From NCBI GenBank assembly GCA_022376925.1, contig JAIOJX010000004.1, positions 121,545,123 to 121,609,122 of the forward strand: 64,000 nt of DNA, in the 5' to 3' direction. The stretch comes from Tragulus kanchil. Its lineage: Eukaryota; Chordata; Mammalia; Artiodactyla; Tragulidae. The notes under the pieces are model-generated. The model had not been told where the DNA came from and made no database searches. It saw nothing but the letters and a program-made list of their open reading frames with translations. Positions 34,897-45,672 of this stretch are shown one piece after another. Positions within the stretch are counted from its first letter, which is position 1; every line of letters starts with the position of its first letter. The translations under genes were made by a program, and so were the position numbers.

Positions 34897-35945
34897 AGCT
34901 CATTACTCTCATCCTGGACAGCTTGCTTCATCTTGCCAGGCCTTCTTTTTTTCTTCTTGTTTTTCACCTGTAAAGACCTAAGGAGGTCAAAGTCTTTTTC
35001 AGATATAAGGATTCAAAGTTTTATCATTGTTCAGAGTGATAAGGTGAGAGGGTAAAAGAAAAATCCTTGAGCTAAGCTTCATAAATCTAGGCTATATTGA
35101 TTTTTGCAAGTTACACTTCTATGAAATTTGTGAAATTGTCTAAACAGTGATCAGCCCACAAAATTATCTATATATGTATTTGATCTTCGGAGTTTTGTTA
35201 CTATAACCAGCTTTTATACCCAACTGTGTATCTCGAGCCTGCCTGCATCTCTATTCTTAAAGAATTATCCTTATAGAAAAACAAACAGGCCAGAAAATAA
35301 TAGTATTAATTTCCCCTGTTTCCTTTCTATACTAAACTATAAGCAAAGATCAGTCAGTGCAACAGATTTACTCACAAAAAAATGATTTTTAAAAATTAGT
35401 AAATATTTCTATTAGAAAACATTATAATTTTCATAGCAAACTAAAAAGCAGAAAGCTAATTTTCATATAGATCTTTAATTACAGTTTTCTACAAATACAT
35501 ATTATTTATGAACACAATTTCTACTTCACTGAATTCCTTTTCTGAAGTTATTTGTGTGAAAGTATTTTATTGTACATTTGGTAACCAAAACATTCTACTC
35601 TTTAATTTTATACTTCAAAAATCATTTACCAAATCAAAAAATTTCTGCAATAATCAATCAAAACTTAATACTAGATGCTATACTTCTTGAACACAGATGG
35701 CATGCATCATTATTTTTCATACAGCTCAAGGAATATAGCACATCAAGGAAGATGCTTCTCAACATACTTTGCATTAAAATACAATCCCCTATGGAGGTCT
35801 GCACATATACAAAATCCATAGTATTATGCACTGGCTACTTACTACAGAATATAGACCTAGTGGGTATCCTGATTAAGAAACAAAATTTACCCTGATTGAT
35901 TCATATGAAGAAACTTGAACAAAATAACTAGCTGTAGTGGTACAT

Positions 35946-36167
35946 GTGGGCTTTCTAGGTGCCTCAATAGCAAATAATCTGCCTGCCAACAAAGGAGACA
36001 CAGGAGATGTGTGTTTGATCCCTGAGTCAGGAAGATCTCCTGAAGGAGGAAATCGCAACCCACTACCGTATTCTTGCTTGGAGAATCCTATGGACAGAGA
36101 AGACTGGAGGGCTACAGTCCATGGAGTCACAAAAAGTCAGACATGGCTGAGTGACTACCACTTTCAC
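35946..36167 (+). mobile_element. BOV-A/Bov-tA SINE (copy 1)
   Basis: GGGCTTTCTAGGTGCCTCAA, AATCTGCCTGCCAACAAAGG, GTTTGATCCCTGAGTCAGGA, GAGAATCCTATGGACAGAGA and CAGTCCATGGAGTCACAAAA follow the BOV-A order, ending at GACTACCACTTTCAC. Confidence 0.87.
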
Positions 36168-36264
36168 ATGTTCCTTATTTTTTCATGCTCTAATGGGAGG
36201 AACACACAGTAGTGGATCAATTAGGGAACTCTTACTGGGAAGCAATTAAAATGATGAACTAGAA

Positions 36265-36580
36265 GGCTTCCCTTGTGGTCCAGTGGGTAAGGACACCACT
36301 TTGCAGTGCAAGGGGCACCGGTTCGATCCCTGGCCTGGGAAGATCCCACGTGCCGCGGAGCGGCTGGACTGATGTGTCCAATTACCGAGCCGGAGCTCTG
36401 GAGCGCATGCGCCCAGAGTCGGTGCTCTGAGACAACAGAGGCCACTGCGATGGGAGGCCCACACGGGCCAAAGAACAAAGATGGATGAAAATAGACAAAT
36501 GAAAGACCAATAGAAGTGGCCAGCCCGTCCCCTTCCCTCCCCAATCCGTTCCCCCCATAAATAAATAAATAAATAAGTAA
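36265..36580 (+). mobile_element. CHR-type SINE, long-tail form (copy 1), 17-bp TSD
   Basis: Head GGCTTCCCTTGTGGTCCAGT with intact B-box GGTTCGATCCC, then GCCGCGGAGCGGCTGGACTG, and the long C-rich tail plus (AAAT)n also seen at 954-1260. The flanks AAAATGATGAACTAGAA (36248-36264) and AAAATGATGAGCTAGAG (36581-36597) differ at two positions. Confidence 0.88.
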
Positions 36581-37021
36581 AAAATGATGAGCTAGAGAGC
36601 ACAAACTATACATCCAGGAGTATGAGAACAGAACAAAAGGAAACCAAGCCAGGTTTCGGTAGCAGAAAGGACACAGCCAATACCCCCAGAGTGTAGGAGA
36701 AACCGTGAAGGATTGTGTCAGAGCTCTGAAGAAACCAATGATGGAGTCTTGCTCTCTCATGAAGCCAGAGAATAGAGGTTAGGGTTTCCTTTAGCTCTTC
36801 TTCTAATGAGGAAAACAATCAGAAAACAATATCAGGGTTTTTCTCTTACTCTTTTCATTTGCTATCTGTCTGAGTCAAGGAGTGCCCCTTTTTTTAAAAA
36901 AGAAAACTGGCTACTTACTACAGAATATAGACCTAGTGGGTATCCTGATTAAGAAACAAAATTTACCCTGATTGATTCATATGAAGAAACTTGAACAAAA
37001 TAACTAGCTGTAGTGGTACAT

Positions 37022-37243
37022 GTGGGCTTTCTAGGTGCCTCAATAGCAAATAATCTGCCTGCCAACAAAGGAGACACAGGAGATGTGTGTTTGATCCCTG
37101 AGTCAGGAAGATCTCCTGAAGGAGGAAATCGCAACCCACTACCGTATTCTTGCTTGGAGAATCCTATGGACAGAGAAGACTGGAGGGCTACAGTCCATGG
37201 AGTCACAAAAAGTCAGACATGGCTGAGTGACTACCACTTTCAC
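37022..37243 (+). mobile_element. BOV-A/Bov-tA SINE (copy 2, by duplication K)
   Basis: Same as 35946-36167, shifted by 1076 bp. Confidence 0.87.
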
Positions 37244-37340
37244 ATGTTCCTTATTTTTTCATGCTCTAATGGGAGGAACACACAGTAGTGGATCAATTAG
37301 GGAACTCTTACTGGGAAGCAATTAAAATGATGAACTAGAA

Positions 37341-37656
37341 GGCTTCCCTTGTGGTCCAGTGGGTAAGGACACCACTTTGCAGTGCAAGGGGCACCGGTTC
37401 GATCCCTGGCCTGGGAAGATCCCACGTGCCGCGGAGCGGCTGGACTGATGTGTCCAATTACCGAGCCGGAGCTCTGGAGCGCATGCGCCCAGAGTCGGTG
37501 CTCTGAGACAACAGAGGCCACTGCGATGGGAGGCCCACACGGGCCAAAGAACAAAGATGGATGAAAATAGACAAATGAAAGACCAATAGAAGTGGCCAGC
37601 CCGTCCCCTTCCCTCCCCAATCCGTTCCCCCCATAAATAAATAAATAAATAAGTAA
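37341..37656 (+). mobile_element. CHR-type SINE, long-tail form (copy 2, by duplication K)
   Basis: Same as 36265-36580, including both TSD variants, shifted by 1076 bp. Confidence 0.88.
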
Positions 37657-37837
37657 AAAATGATGAGCTAGAGAGCACAAACTATACATCCAGGAGTATG
37701 AGAACAGAACAAAAGGAAACCAAGCCAGGTTTCGGTAGCAGAAAGGACACAGCCAATACCCCCAGAGTGTAGGAGAAACCGTGAAGGATTGTGTCAGAGC
37801 TCTGAAGAAACCAATGATGGAGTCTTGCTCTCTCATG

Positions 37838-40143
37838 AAGCCAGAGAATAGAGGTTAGGGTTTCCTTTAGCTCTTCTTCTAATGAGGAAAACAATCAGAA
37901 AACAATATCAGGGTTTTTCTCTTACTCTTTTCATTTGCTATCTGTCTGAGTCTTAAAATAACCCTGCTTTGTCCATCAACAACAAAGTGCCTAAAAATTC
38001 ATTCATCTTGTCATTTATTCATTCATGTTCTTTACAAAGTAAGCCACTCTGTCTAATTTATTGACAAAATCCTGCAACATGTAGGATGTGCACCATCCAG
38101 TAAGCACACAATAGGTAGCAATAAACATTAGTTGAATGAAAACCAATTAGTGAGTGAATAAAGAAACAAAGATACTATTAATGTCTATTGTTGTAAAACA
38201 CTGCAGCTTTAAAGAAAACCGTATGACCTGACAATTGATTCACAAATATAAATGATTGAGATCAGAATGTTTAAATTTTGATCTAGGATTATAGGACTAA
38301 TAAACCTAGAGAGCTTGAAGTGGAAGGAGGCATAGCTCAACAAAGGGACAGCTGAGAACACAGAAAACAAACAGAACTCTTCAGAGACTTCACAGCTTTG
38401 TCAAGGGAAGGTTCTGTTTACCATCAGCTGGGAGGAGACAAACAGCAGCTTTGTGGAAATATGTTTGTTGTGTTTGCTGCCAAGATGCAGAGTTCAATTT
38501 CCAGGAATTTTTGGTGATTTGTTACATGATTTAAACATTCTTATATAGAAATTTTTTCCTTCTAAGGATCCTTTTCACCATATTGGCCAATTTTTCTTCT
38601 CAGTAAGAGATCATTAAGTTTGCTTGAAAGCTAGGGAGTAGGAAATTTACCTTAGTTTCAAACTTTGAAAACAAAATTGTTTAAGCTGATGCCTATGGTT
38701 TGAAATACCTTACTGTTTTATGGAAGTTTAATGTTAGAATACAGAAAGCACAATCAAATTATAAATCTATTCTTCTGTAAGATGCCAGAAATCTATCAGA
38801 AGATGATTTATGAATTATATTTTTTTAAATCCTTGAATTTTCTGGAAATACATATCTACATTACTTTCCAATTATAGTCATCTCACAATCTTAGTTGTTT
38901 AATTAAGTCATGTACCACTCTTTGAGACCCCATGGACTGTAGCCTGCCAGGCTCCTCTGTTCATGGGATTTTCCCCGAATACCGGAGTGGGAAGCCAGAG
39001 AATAGAGGTTAGGGTTTCCTTTAGCTCTTCTTCTAATGAGGAAAACAATCAGAAAACAATATCAGGGTTTTTCTCTTACTCTTTTCATTTGCTATCTGTC
39101 TGAGTCTTAAAATAACCCTGCTTTGTCCATCAACAACAAAGTGCCTAAAAATTCATTCATCTTGTCATTTATTCATTCATGTTCTTTACAAAGTAAGCCA
39201 CTCTGTCTAATTTATTGACAAAATCCTGCAACATGTAGGATGTGCACCATCCAGTAAGCACACAATAGGTAGCAATAAACATTAGTTGAATGAAAACCAA
39301 TTAGTGAGTGAATAAAGAAACAAAGATACTATTAATGTCTATTGTTGTAAAACACTGCAGCTTTAAAGAAAACCGTATGACCTGACAATTGATTCACAAA
39401 TATAAATGATTGAGATCAGAATGTTTAAATTTTGATCTAGGATTATAGGACTAATAAACCTAGAGAGCTTGAAGTGGAAGGAGGCATAGCTCAACAAAGG
39501 GACAGCTGAGAACACAGAAAACAAACAGAACTCTTCAGAGACTTCACAGCTTTGTCAAGGGAAGGTTCTGTTTACCATCAGCTGGGAGGAGACAAACAGC
39601 AGCTTTGTGGAAATATGTTTGTTGTGTTTGCTGCCAAGATGCAGAGTTCAATTTCCAGGAATTTTTGGTGATTTGTTACATGATTTAAACATTCTTATAT
39701 AGAAATTTTTTCCTTCTAAGGATCCTTTTCACCATATTGGCCAATTTTTCTTCTCAGTAAGAGATCATTAAGTTTGCTTGAAAGCTAGGGAGTAGGAAAT
39801 TTACCTTAGTTTCAAACTTTGAAAACAAAATTGTTTAAGCTGATGCCTATGGTTTGAAATACCTTACTGTTTTATGGAAGTTTAATGTTAGAATACAGAA
39901 AGCACAATCAAATTATAAATCTATTCTTCTGTAAGATGCCAGAAATCTATCAGAAGATGATTTATGAATTATATTTTTTTAATCCTTGAATTTTCTGGAA
40001 ATACATATCTACATTACTTTCCAATTATAGTCATCTCACAATCTTAGTTGTTTAATTAAGTCATGTACCACTCTTTGAGACCCCATGGACTGTAGCCTGC
40101 CAGGCTCCTCTGTTCATGGGATTTTCCCCGAATACCGGAGTGG
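37838..40143. repeat. tandem duplication L (unit about 1.15 kb)
   Basis: Copy 1 is about 37838-38989 and copy 2 about 38991-40143. The seam at 38990 cuts a BOV-A SINE: ccggagtggg is followed by gaagccagag, not by the ttgccatttcc seen in copy 2. There is a T/A-run difference near 38820/39973. It overlaps duplication K by about 115 bases. Apart from the SINE the unit is unique sequence. Confidence 0.93.
38905..38989 (-). mobile_element. BOV-A SINE, cut by duplication seam
   Basis: Left part of the SINE found whole at 40057-40256, ended artificially at the L seam. Confidence 0.8.
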
Positions 40144-40256
40144 GTTGCCATTTCCTTCCTCAGGGGATCTTCCTGAGCCAGGGATAGAAACTGTGAACCC
40201 ACATCTCCTGCATTGGCAGGTGGATTCTTTTACCACTGAGACACCAGGGAAGCCAT
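40057..40256 (-). mobile_element. Bov-tA/BOV-A SINE (complete, copy 1)
   Basis: Reverse complement: GACCCCATGGACTGTAGCCT, GGATCTTCCTGAGCCAGGGA, TGCATTGGCAGGTGGATTCT and the head GAGACACCAGGGAAGCC at its right end. Confidence 0.88.
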
Positions 40257-41092
40257 CTATGGGCAGATATTTATCAATACTTATTTGGCTAAATAGGTAC
40301 TTAATAATTCAACACTAAGCTATTTTATTATTTTTCTCTGGCTAATCTATTATCACAAATACTGGTTTTCCATAAGTAAAGTCTCCTAGTCCTTCTTATC
40401 ACTTTCCTGCTCACATCCAAGAAATGAGAGTGATGAGTGGTCAGTGATAAGGAGAGCAGAGAGGAGAAAAGAGAAAATAGACAAACAGGTGTCACCAAAA
40501 ACTGACAATGGCCCATCACCTCACACCTGTGTTCCAAAGCCTGTTCTACCACTGAGTGACTTGAGCGTCAATGGTCATTCACCTATAAAATAAATGAGTC
40601 AGATTTAATCACTGCTAAGAGTCCCACTGGCTCTGCAGTATTACCCTATTCTCAATGAGGTAAGACCTCTTTTCCTTTTACTTGAAACTCCTAATTAAAA
40701 ACAAATAAGATATCCCTATCTTCTCTGCCCCAAATATCATGTCTGTTAGCATCGTCTATAGTTGCAGCCTGGGAAGATCACAAGCCCCTGTAGTGCCTTA
40801 AAAGTGGCATCTTCTGTATCCAAAAGAAGAAAATGGGCTGAAGCACATGCTCAGAAGGGCTGCACTGCTGACTTCAAAAATGAGGCCAGCACATATCTAT
40901 TCTGTAAAACAGCCTGGCTGACTTCTGACCTGACTTAGTGTTATTTGAAGCAGCTCACTGACACTGCCAAATAACAAAGAAATCTATCAGAAGATGATTT
41001 ATGAATTATATTTTTAAATCCTTGAATTTTCTGGAAATACATATCTACATTACTTTCCAATTATAGTCATCTCACAATCTTAGTTGTTTAAT

Positions 41093-41292
41093 TAAGTCAT
41101 GTACCACTCTTTGAGACCCCATGGACTGTAGCCTGCCAGGCTCCTCTGTTCATGGGATTTTCCCCGAATACCGGAGTGGGTTGCCATTTCCTTCCTCAGG
41201 GGATCTTCCTGAGCCAGGGATAGAAACTGTGAACCCACATCTCCTGCATTGGCAGGTGGATTCTTTTACCACTGAGACACCAGGGAAGCCAT
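41093..41292 (-). mobile_element. Bov-tA/BOV-A SINE (copy 2, by duplication M)
   Basis: Same as 40057-40256, shifted by 1036 bp. Confidence 0.88.
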
Positions 41293-42010
41293 CTATGGGC
41301 AGATATTTATCAATACTTATTTGGCTAAATAGGTACTTAATAATTCAACACTAAGCTATTTTATTATTTTTCTCTGGCTAATCTATTATCACAAATACTG
41401 GTTTTCCATAAGTAAAGTCTCCTAGTCCTTCTTATCACTTTCCTGCTCACATCCAAGAAATGAGAGTGATGAGTGGTCAGTGATAAGGAGAGCAGAGAGG
41501 AGAAAAGAGAAAATAGACAAACAGGTGTCACCAAAAACTGACAATGGCCCATCACCTCACACCTGTGTTCCAAAGCCTGTTCTACCACTGAGTGACTTGA
41601 GCGTCAATGGTCATTCACCTATAAAATAAATGAGTCAGATTTAATCACTGCTAAGAGTCCCACTGGCTCTGCAGTATTACCCTATTCTCAATGAGGTAAG
41701 ACCTCTTTTCCTTTTACTTGAAACTCCTAATTAAAAACAAATAAGATATCCCTATCTTCTCTGCCCCAAATATCATGTCTGTTAGCATCGTCTATAGTTG
41801 CAGCCTGGGAAGATCACAAGCCCCTGTAGTGCCTTAAAAGTGGCATCTTCTGTATCCAAAAGAAGAAAATGGGCTGAAGCACATGCTCAGAAGGGCTGCA
41901 CTGCTGACTTCAAAAATGAGGCCAGCACATATCTATTCTGTAAAACAGCCTGGCTGACTTCTGACCTGACTTAGTATTATTTGAAGCAGCTCACTGACAC
42001 TGCCAATAAC

Positions 42011-45000
42011 ATGACACATAATAGAATACACATCTTGTAAGTGAACCACAGATAGTGCCAGGCAACATAAAGTATTTAGGAAATACACACTTAAAATGTA
42101 AACTGCTTCAATGGAATAGCTACTGAAGGATCTGGAAGCAAATACACAAACGAATTCTCCGAGGTTAAATAACCACATTTTAGGATTCCTCAATGGCTGC
42201 TGCCATAGTCTTGCTTTTAAAAGCCTCAACAATTTTTCAAGACATCATGTTTAACAGAAGGCCACATCTCTTTCCCCTAATGAAGATGTAGTTTAACATT
42301 ACTGGATATATTTAGGGAATAGAAATAAAGCATGCCTTCCAGAGGCTGGAAAAAAGAGAAAAAAAAGCCTTTTAGAATTAGTAGGTACCACTCTAATCTG
42401 AAGCTTGTACTGTCCTTTTCAATCGTTGCAGAGAAACAATTAATAAAGGAATCCATTAAGACCTGATTATTGCTGCTAAAAAAGGAAGGTAGAATTTCAG
42501 TCCTTTGAAGTAACTGAGAATGATTCAGGCCTCATTACAGAGATATAATCTACATTCATACATTTATGTTAGTGATTCAAATCTATTGGGAGAGATTGAA
42601 TTCCGTTAAATAGTGCATCTTTCCTGGGGAACTTTTCTCAGGCTTTCTCGAGCTAACCTAAGAGGTGACCTAACAATGCAAAGCAGTGGAGTATTTAGGG
42701 ATTCTACTGTGCTGTAAAAGAAAGGCTGTACAGAAAAGAGAAAGAAGAATGAGATATAATCTAAAAAGCTATGTCAGCTTTTCCTTTGGGCTCTTTTGTA
42801 AATGCCCTTCCTGTCATCACGCTGTACAGAAGAGCCGTGAAAGAGCTCTAGAACTTTTAAACACTGCACCTGCTGCAACCAGATTTTAACATGGAAGTTT
42901 TCAAGATGTGTTTTTCTCATTTAGGACAGAATAATAACACAAAACTTCTAACTTAAAGGCCTGAACAACTTCTTCTACTGGAGAAAAAAGTTGATAGATA
43001 TGCCTGTGTGTGTGTCCACGTGCCTGTGCAAAAGAGACAGAGAGACTATTTTGAGATTGAGGGTGTGGGGGGGATGTCTATTACGAGTTAAAAAAAAAAT
43101 AAAGGCTCTCAAGCTGGCACCAATACTGTTGATGTCCACTGTAGAAAAACCTCAGAATAATAACTTCCCGTGTTTTGTAATTTCTCATGGCAGGATCTTT
43201 ATTGTAGGTTTCATCAAACATAACCTTTTAAAAAACATGCAGTTGTAATTAGTTGTCCATTCAAACATTTGGATTCTGCTGAACGACTGGACTAAAACTC
43301 TAGTTCCTTAGCAGCACTGCATTCTTTCTTTCAGGCATTTTTTTCAGCTCAGGTATAAAGCCGTGAACTAGAAGACTGAAATTAGCACCATGAGCTTGTT
43401 TTTAAATATCCATGCTTTAATGAAAGAAACAGACTTGATTGACACAGGCTCTTTATTTGCTTAAGTCTCTAATTAATCGATACAGAAATCAAGCTAATTA
43501 TATTAAATATAAAAATCTACTGTGTACCCCACATTGCCAAAATCTTCTGAATAAGCACTGCAATGGTTTTCAAACAATGCAATTGAAACCTTGATTCTAG
43601 TATTAAAATGATTCTAGTATTAAAATGTTCTGATCCAAAGTCTCTGAATGCACAGGCAAATTGAAGCACATGCGTGTAAAGTCATTATTCAGGTCACCAA
43701 ACAATGTAAATAGCAATATTCCTAAATTCCATTTACAGAGCTAGATTTTTTTTTTTCATTTCTTTGCATTTTCTCTTGCTCAGTGTAGACTGAGACCAAA
43801 TGCACATTGTAGGGAGTGTGGTTTGTAGTATATACACAAACTCTCCTGATTAATTCCTTCCAAATTACAGTTGCAGAGGTCAAACTCTCAATTTCATCTT
43901 GAAGTCAGTCTCCCTTTTAGAATAACTGCCTAAAAATTAGGTTGAACTGGATGAAAATGACCCTTTTGAAGGTCAAAACCCATACAATATTGGCCATTTC
44001 ATATGTCCAAATGCCTGACATAAATACTTTCTTTATATGATATATCTTTAGTTGCTCTTTCCAGTCAAGCTTTCTCTAGTTTAGAGTAATTCTTGATTTT
44101 CTTGAAGAGAATTCTATGATAAATACAAGCCTTGTTGGTACGTGCCTGTGCAAAAGAGACAGAGAGACTATTTTGAGATTGAGGTGTGGGGGATGTCTAT
44201 TACGAGTTAAAAAAAAAATAAAGGCTCTCAAGCTGGCACCAATACTGTTGATGTCCACTGTAGAAAAACCTCAGAATAATAACTTCCCGTGTTTTGTAAT
44301 TTCTCATGGCAGGATCTTTATTGTAGGTTTCATCAAACATAACCTTTTAAAAAACATGCAGTTGTAATTAGTTGTCCATTCAAACATTTGGATTCTGCTG
44401 AACGACTGGACTAAAACTCTAGTTCCTTAGCAGCACTGCATTCTTTCTTTCAGGCATTTTTTTCAGCTCAGGTATAAAGCCGTGAACTAGAAGACTGAAA
44501 TTAGCACCATGAGCTTGTTTTTAAATATCCATGCTTTAATGAAAGAAACAGACTTGATTGACACAGGCTCTTTATTTGCTTAAGTCTCTAATTAATCGAT
44601 ACAGAAATCAAGCTAATTATATTAAATATAAAAATCTACTGTGTACCCCACATTGCCAAAATCTTCTGAATAAGCACTGCAATGGTTTTCAAACAATGCA
44701 ATTGAAACCTTGATTCTAGTATTAAAATGATTCTAGTATTAAAATGTTCTGATCCAAAGTCTCTGAATGCACAGGCAAATTGAAGCACATGCGTGTAAAG
44801 TCATTATTCAGGTCACCAAACAATGTAAATAGCAATATTCCTAAATTCCATTTACAGAGCTAGATTTTTTTTTTTCATTTCTTTGCATTTTCTCTTGCTC
44901 AGTGTAGACTGAGACCAAATGCACATTGTAGGGAGTGTGGTTTGTAGTATATACACAAACTCTCCTGATTAATTCCTTCCAAATTACAGTTGCAGAGGTC

Positions 45001-45672
45001 AAACTCTCAATTTCATCTTGAAGTCAGTCTCCCTTTTAGAATAACTGCCTAAAAATTAGGTTGAACTGGATGAAAATGACCCTTTTGAAGGTCAAAACCC
45101 ATACAATATTGGCCATTTCATATGTCCAAATGCCTGACATAAATACTTTCTTTATATGATATATCTTTAGTTGCTCTTTCCAGTCAAGCTTTCTCTAGTT
45201 TAGAGTAATTCTTGATTCTCTTGAAGAGAATTCTTATTCAGATTTGAAAGGATTATCACAGTATCTCCTTCTTTGTGCTTCTTAATCCTTGGCCAAGGTT
45301 TCCTACTCAAGGACTTGATTCTGTCTGTACTTGAGACGTGAGCAAGTTTGTCAGCAATGAAGGACTTAGAGGATGGTGAGTGTGGGGGGAAAAAAAGAAA
45401 AAAAAAAAAAAGAGGGAGACGGTGGTGTAGTTATACTGTAAAATAGAGCCCTTTAAACCGTAAATTTGAAAACAGAGAAAGAAAACATCCCTTGATGGCA
45501 AAGTGCAAAGTAAATTGCCTACAAAAACAGACAGCAGAATATTCTGCCAAATCCTACGGTTAAATCTTCGCAATCTCAGTAAAGCGAGTTCGCTTTGAAG
45601 TGCACGCGTTATTCTGTAAATAACCTTTGTGAGCAATTAGAAATCGGTCATTTCGGTCCCTGATTTCATTTG
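42011..45672. other. repeat-poor block 5' of FGF10, possible conserved regulatory DNA
   Basis: No ruminant SINE or LINE is visible over more than 2.5 kb (collapsed), unlike the DNA to the left. It is rich in homeodomain-type cores, for example CTAATTAATCGAT near 43470 and TGATTAATTCC near 43846. Paucity of transposons and proximity to a developmental gene suggest constrained cis-regulatory sequence. This is inference; conservation was not measured. A 17-bp direct repeat TGATTCTAGTATTAAAA occurs twice near 43592-43625. Confidence 0.35.
43018..45234. repeat. tandem duplication N (unit about 1.12 kb)
   Basis: Copy 1 is about 43018-44125 and copy 2 about 44140-45234, offset 1122 falling to 1119. 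Indels lie in the G-run (gggtgtgggggggatg/ggtgtgggggatg). The seam at 44118-44139 reads tgataaatacaagccttgttgg and is not present after copy 2. Confidence 0.92.

Larger units (their letters stand above)
33418..35678. repeat. tandem duplication J (unit 1131 bp)
   Basis: Copy 1 is about 33418-34544 and copy 2 about 34549-35678. Differences are single-base changes in A-runs (tcaaaatc/tcaaaaatc; caaaaattt/caaaaaattt). The true right flank (gatgctatacttcttg) follows copy 2 only. Confidence 0.92.
35830..37952. repeat. tandem duplication K (unit 1076 bp)
   Basis: Copy 1 is about 35830-36875 and copy 2 about 36906-37952. Between them lies a 30-bp junk seam (36876-36905: aaggagtgcc, T-run, A-run) absent from copy 2. 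The unit carries two complete SINEs, both duplicated with their TSDs. Confidence 0.93.
39941..42010. repeat. tandem duplication M (unit 1036 bp)
   Basis: Copy 1 is about 39941-40978 and copy 2 about 40979-42010. Copies differ at atttttttaatcc/atttttaaatcc and ttagtgttatt/ttagtattatt. The seam joins gccaaataacaaag to aaatctatcag, where copy 2 reads gccaataacatgac. It overlaps duplication L by about 200 bases. Confidence 0.92.

Noticed and set aside
36221..36760. 179-codon minus-strand ORF, repeated at 37297
   Set aside because: Most of it is translated from the reverse of a SINE. The same peptide phrases (for example LLLVFHLSIFIHLCSL) recur at other SINE copies.
1..45000. a divergent antisense lncRNA upstream of FGF10 (known as FGF10-AS1 in human)
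   Set aside because: Such a transcript is plausible from synteny, but I see no exon boundaries I could defend from sequence alone.
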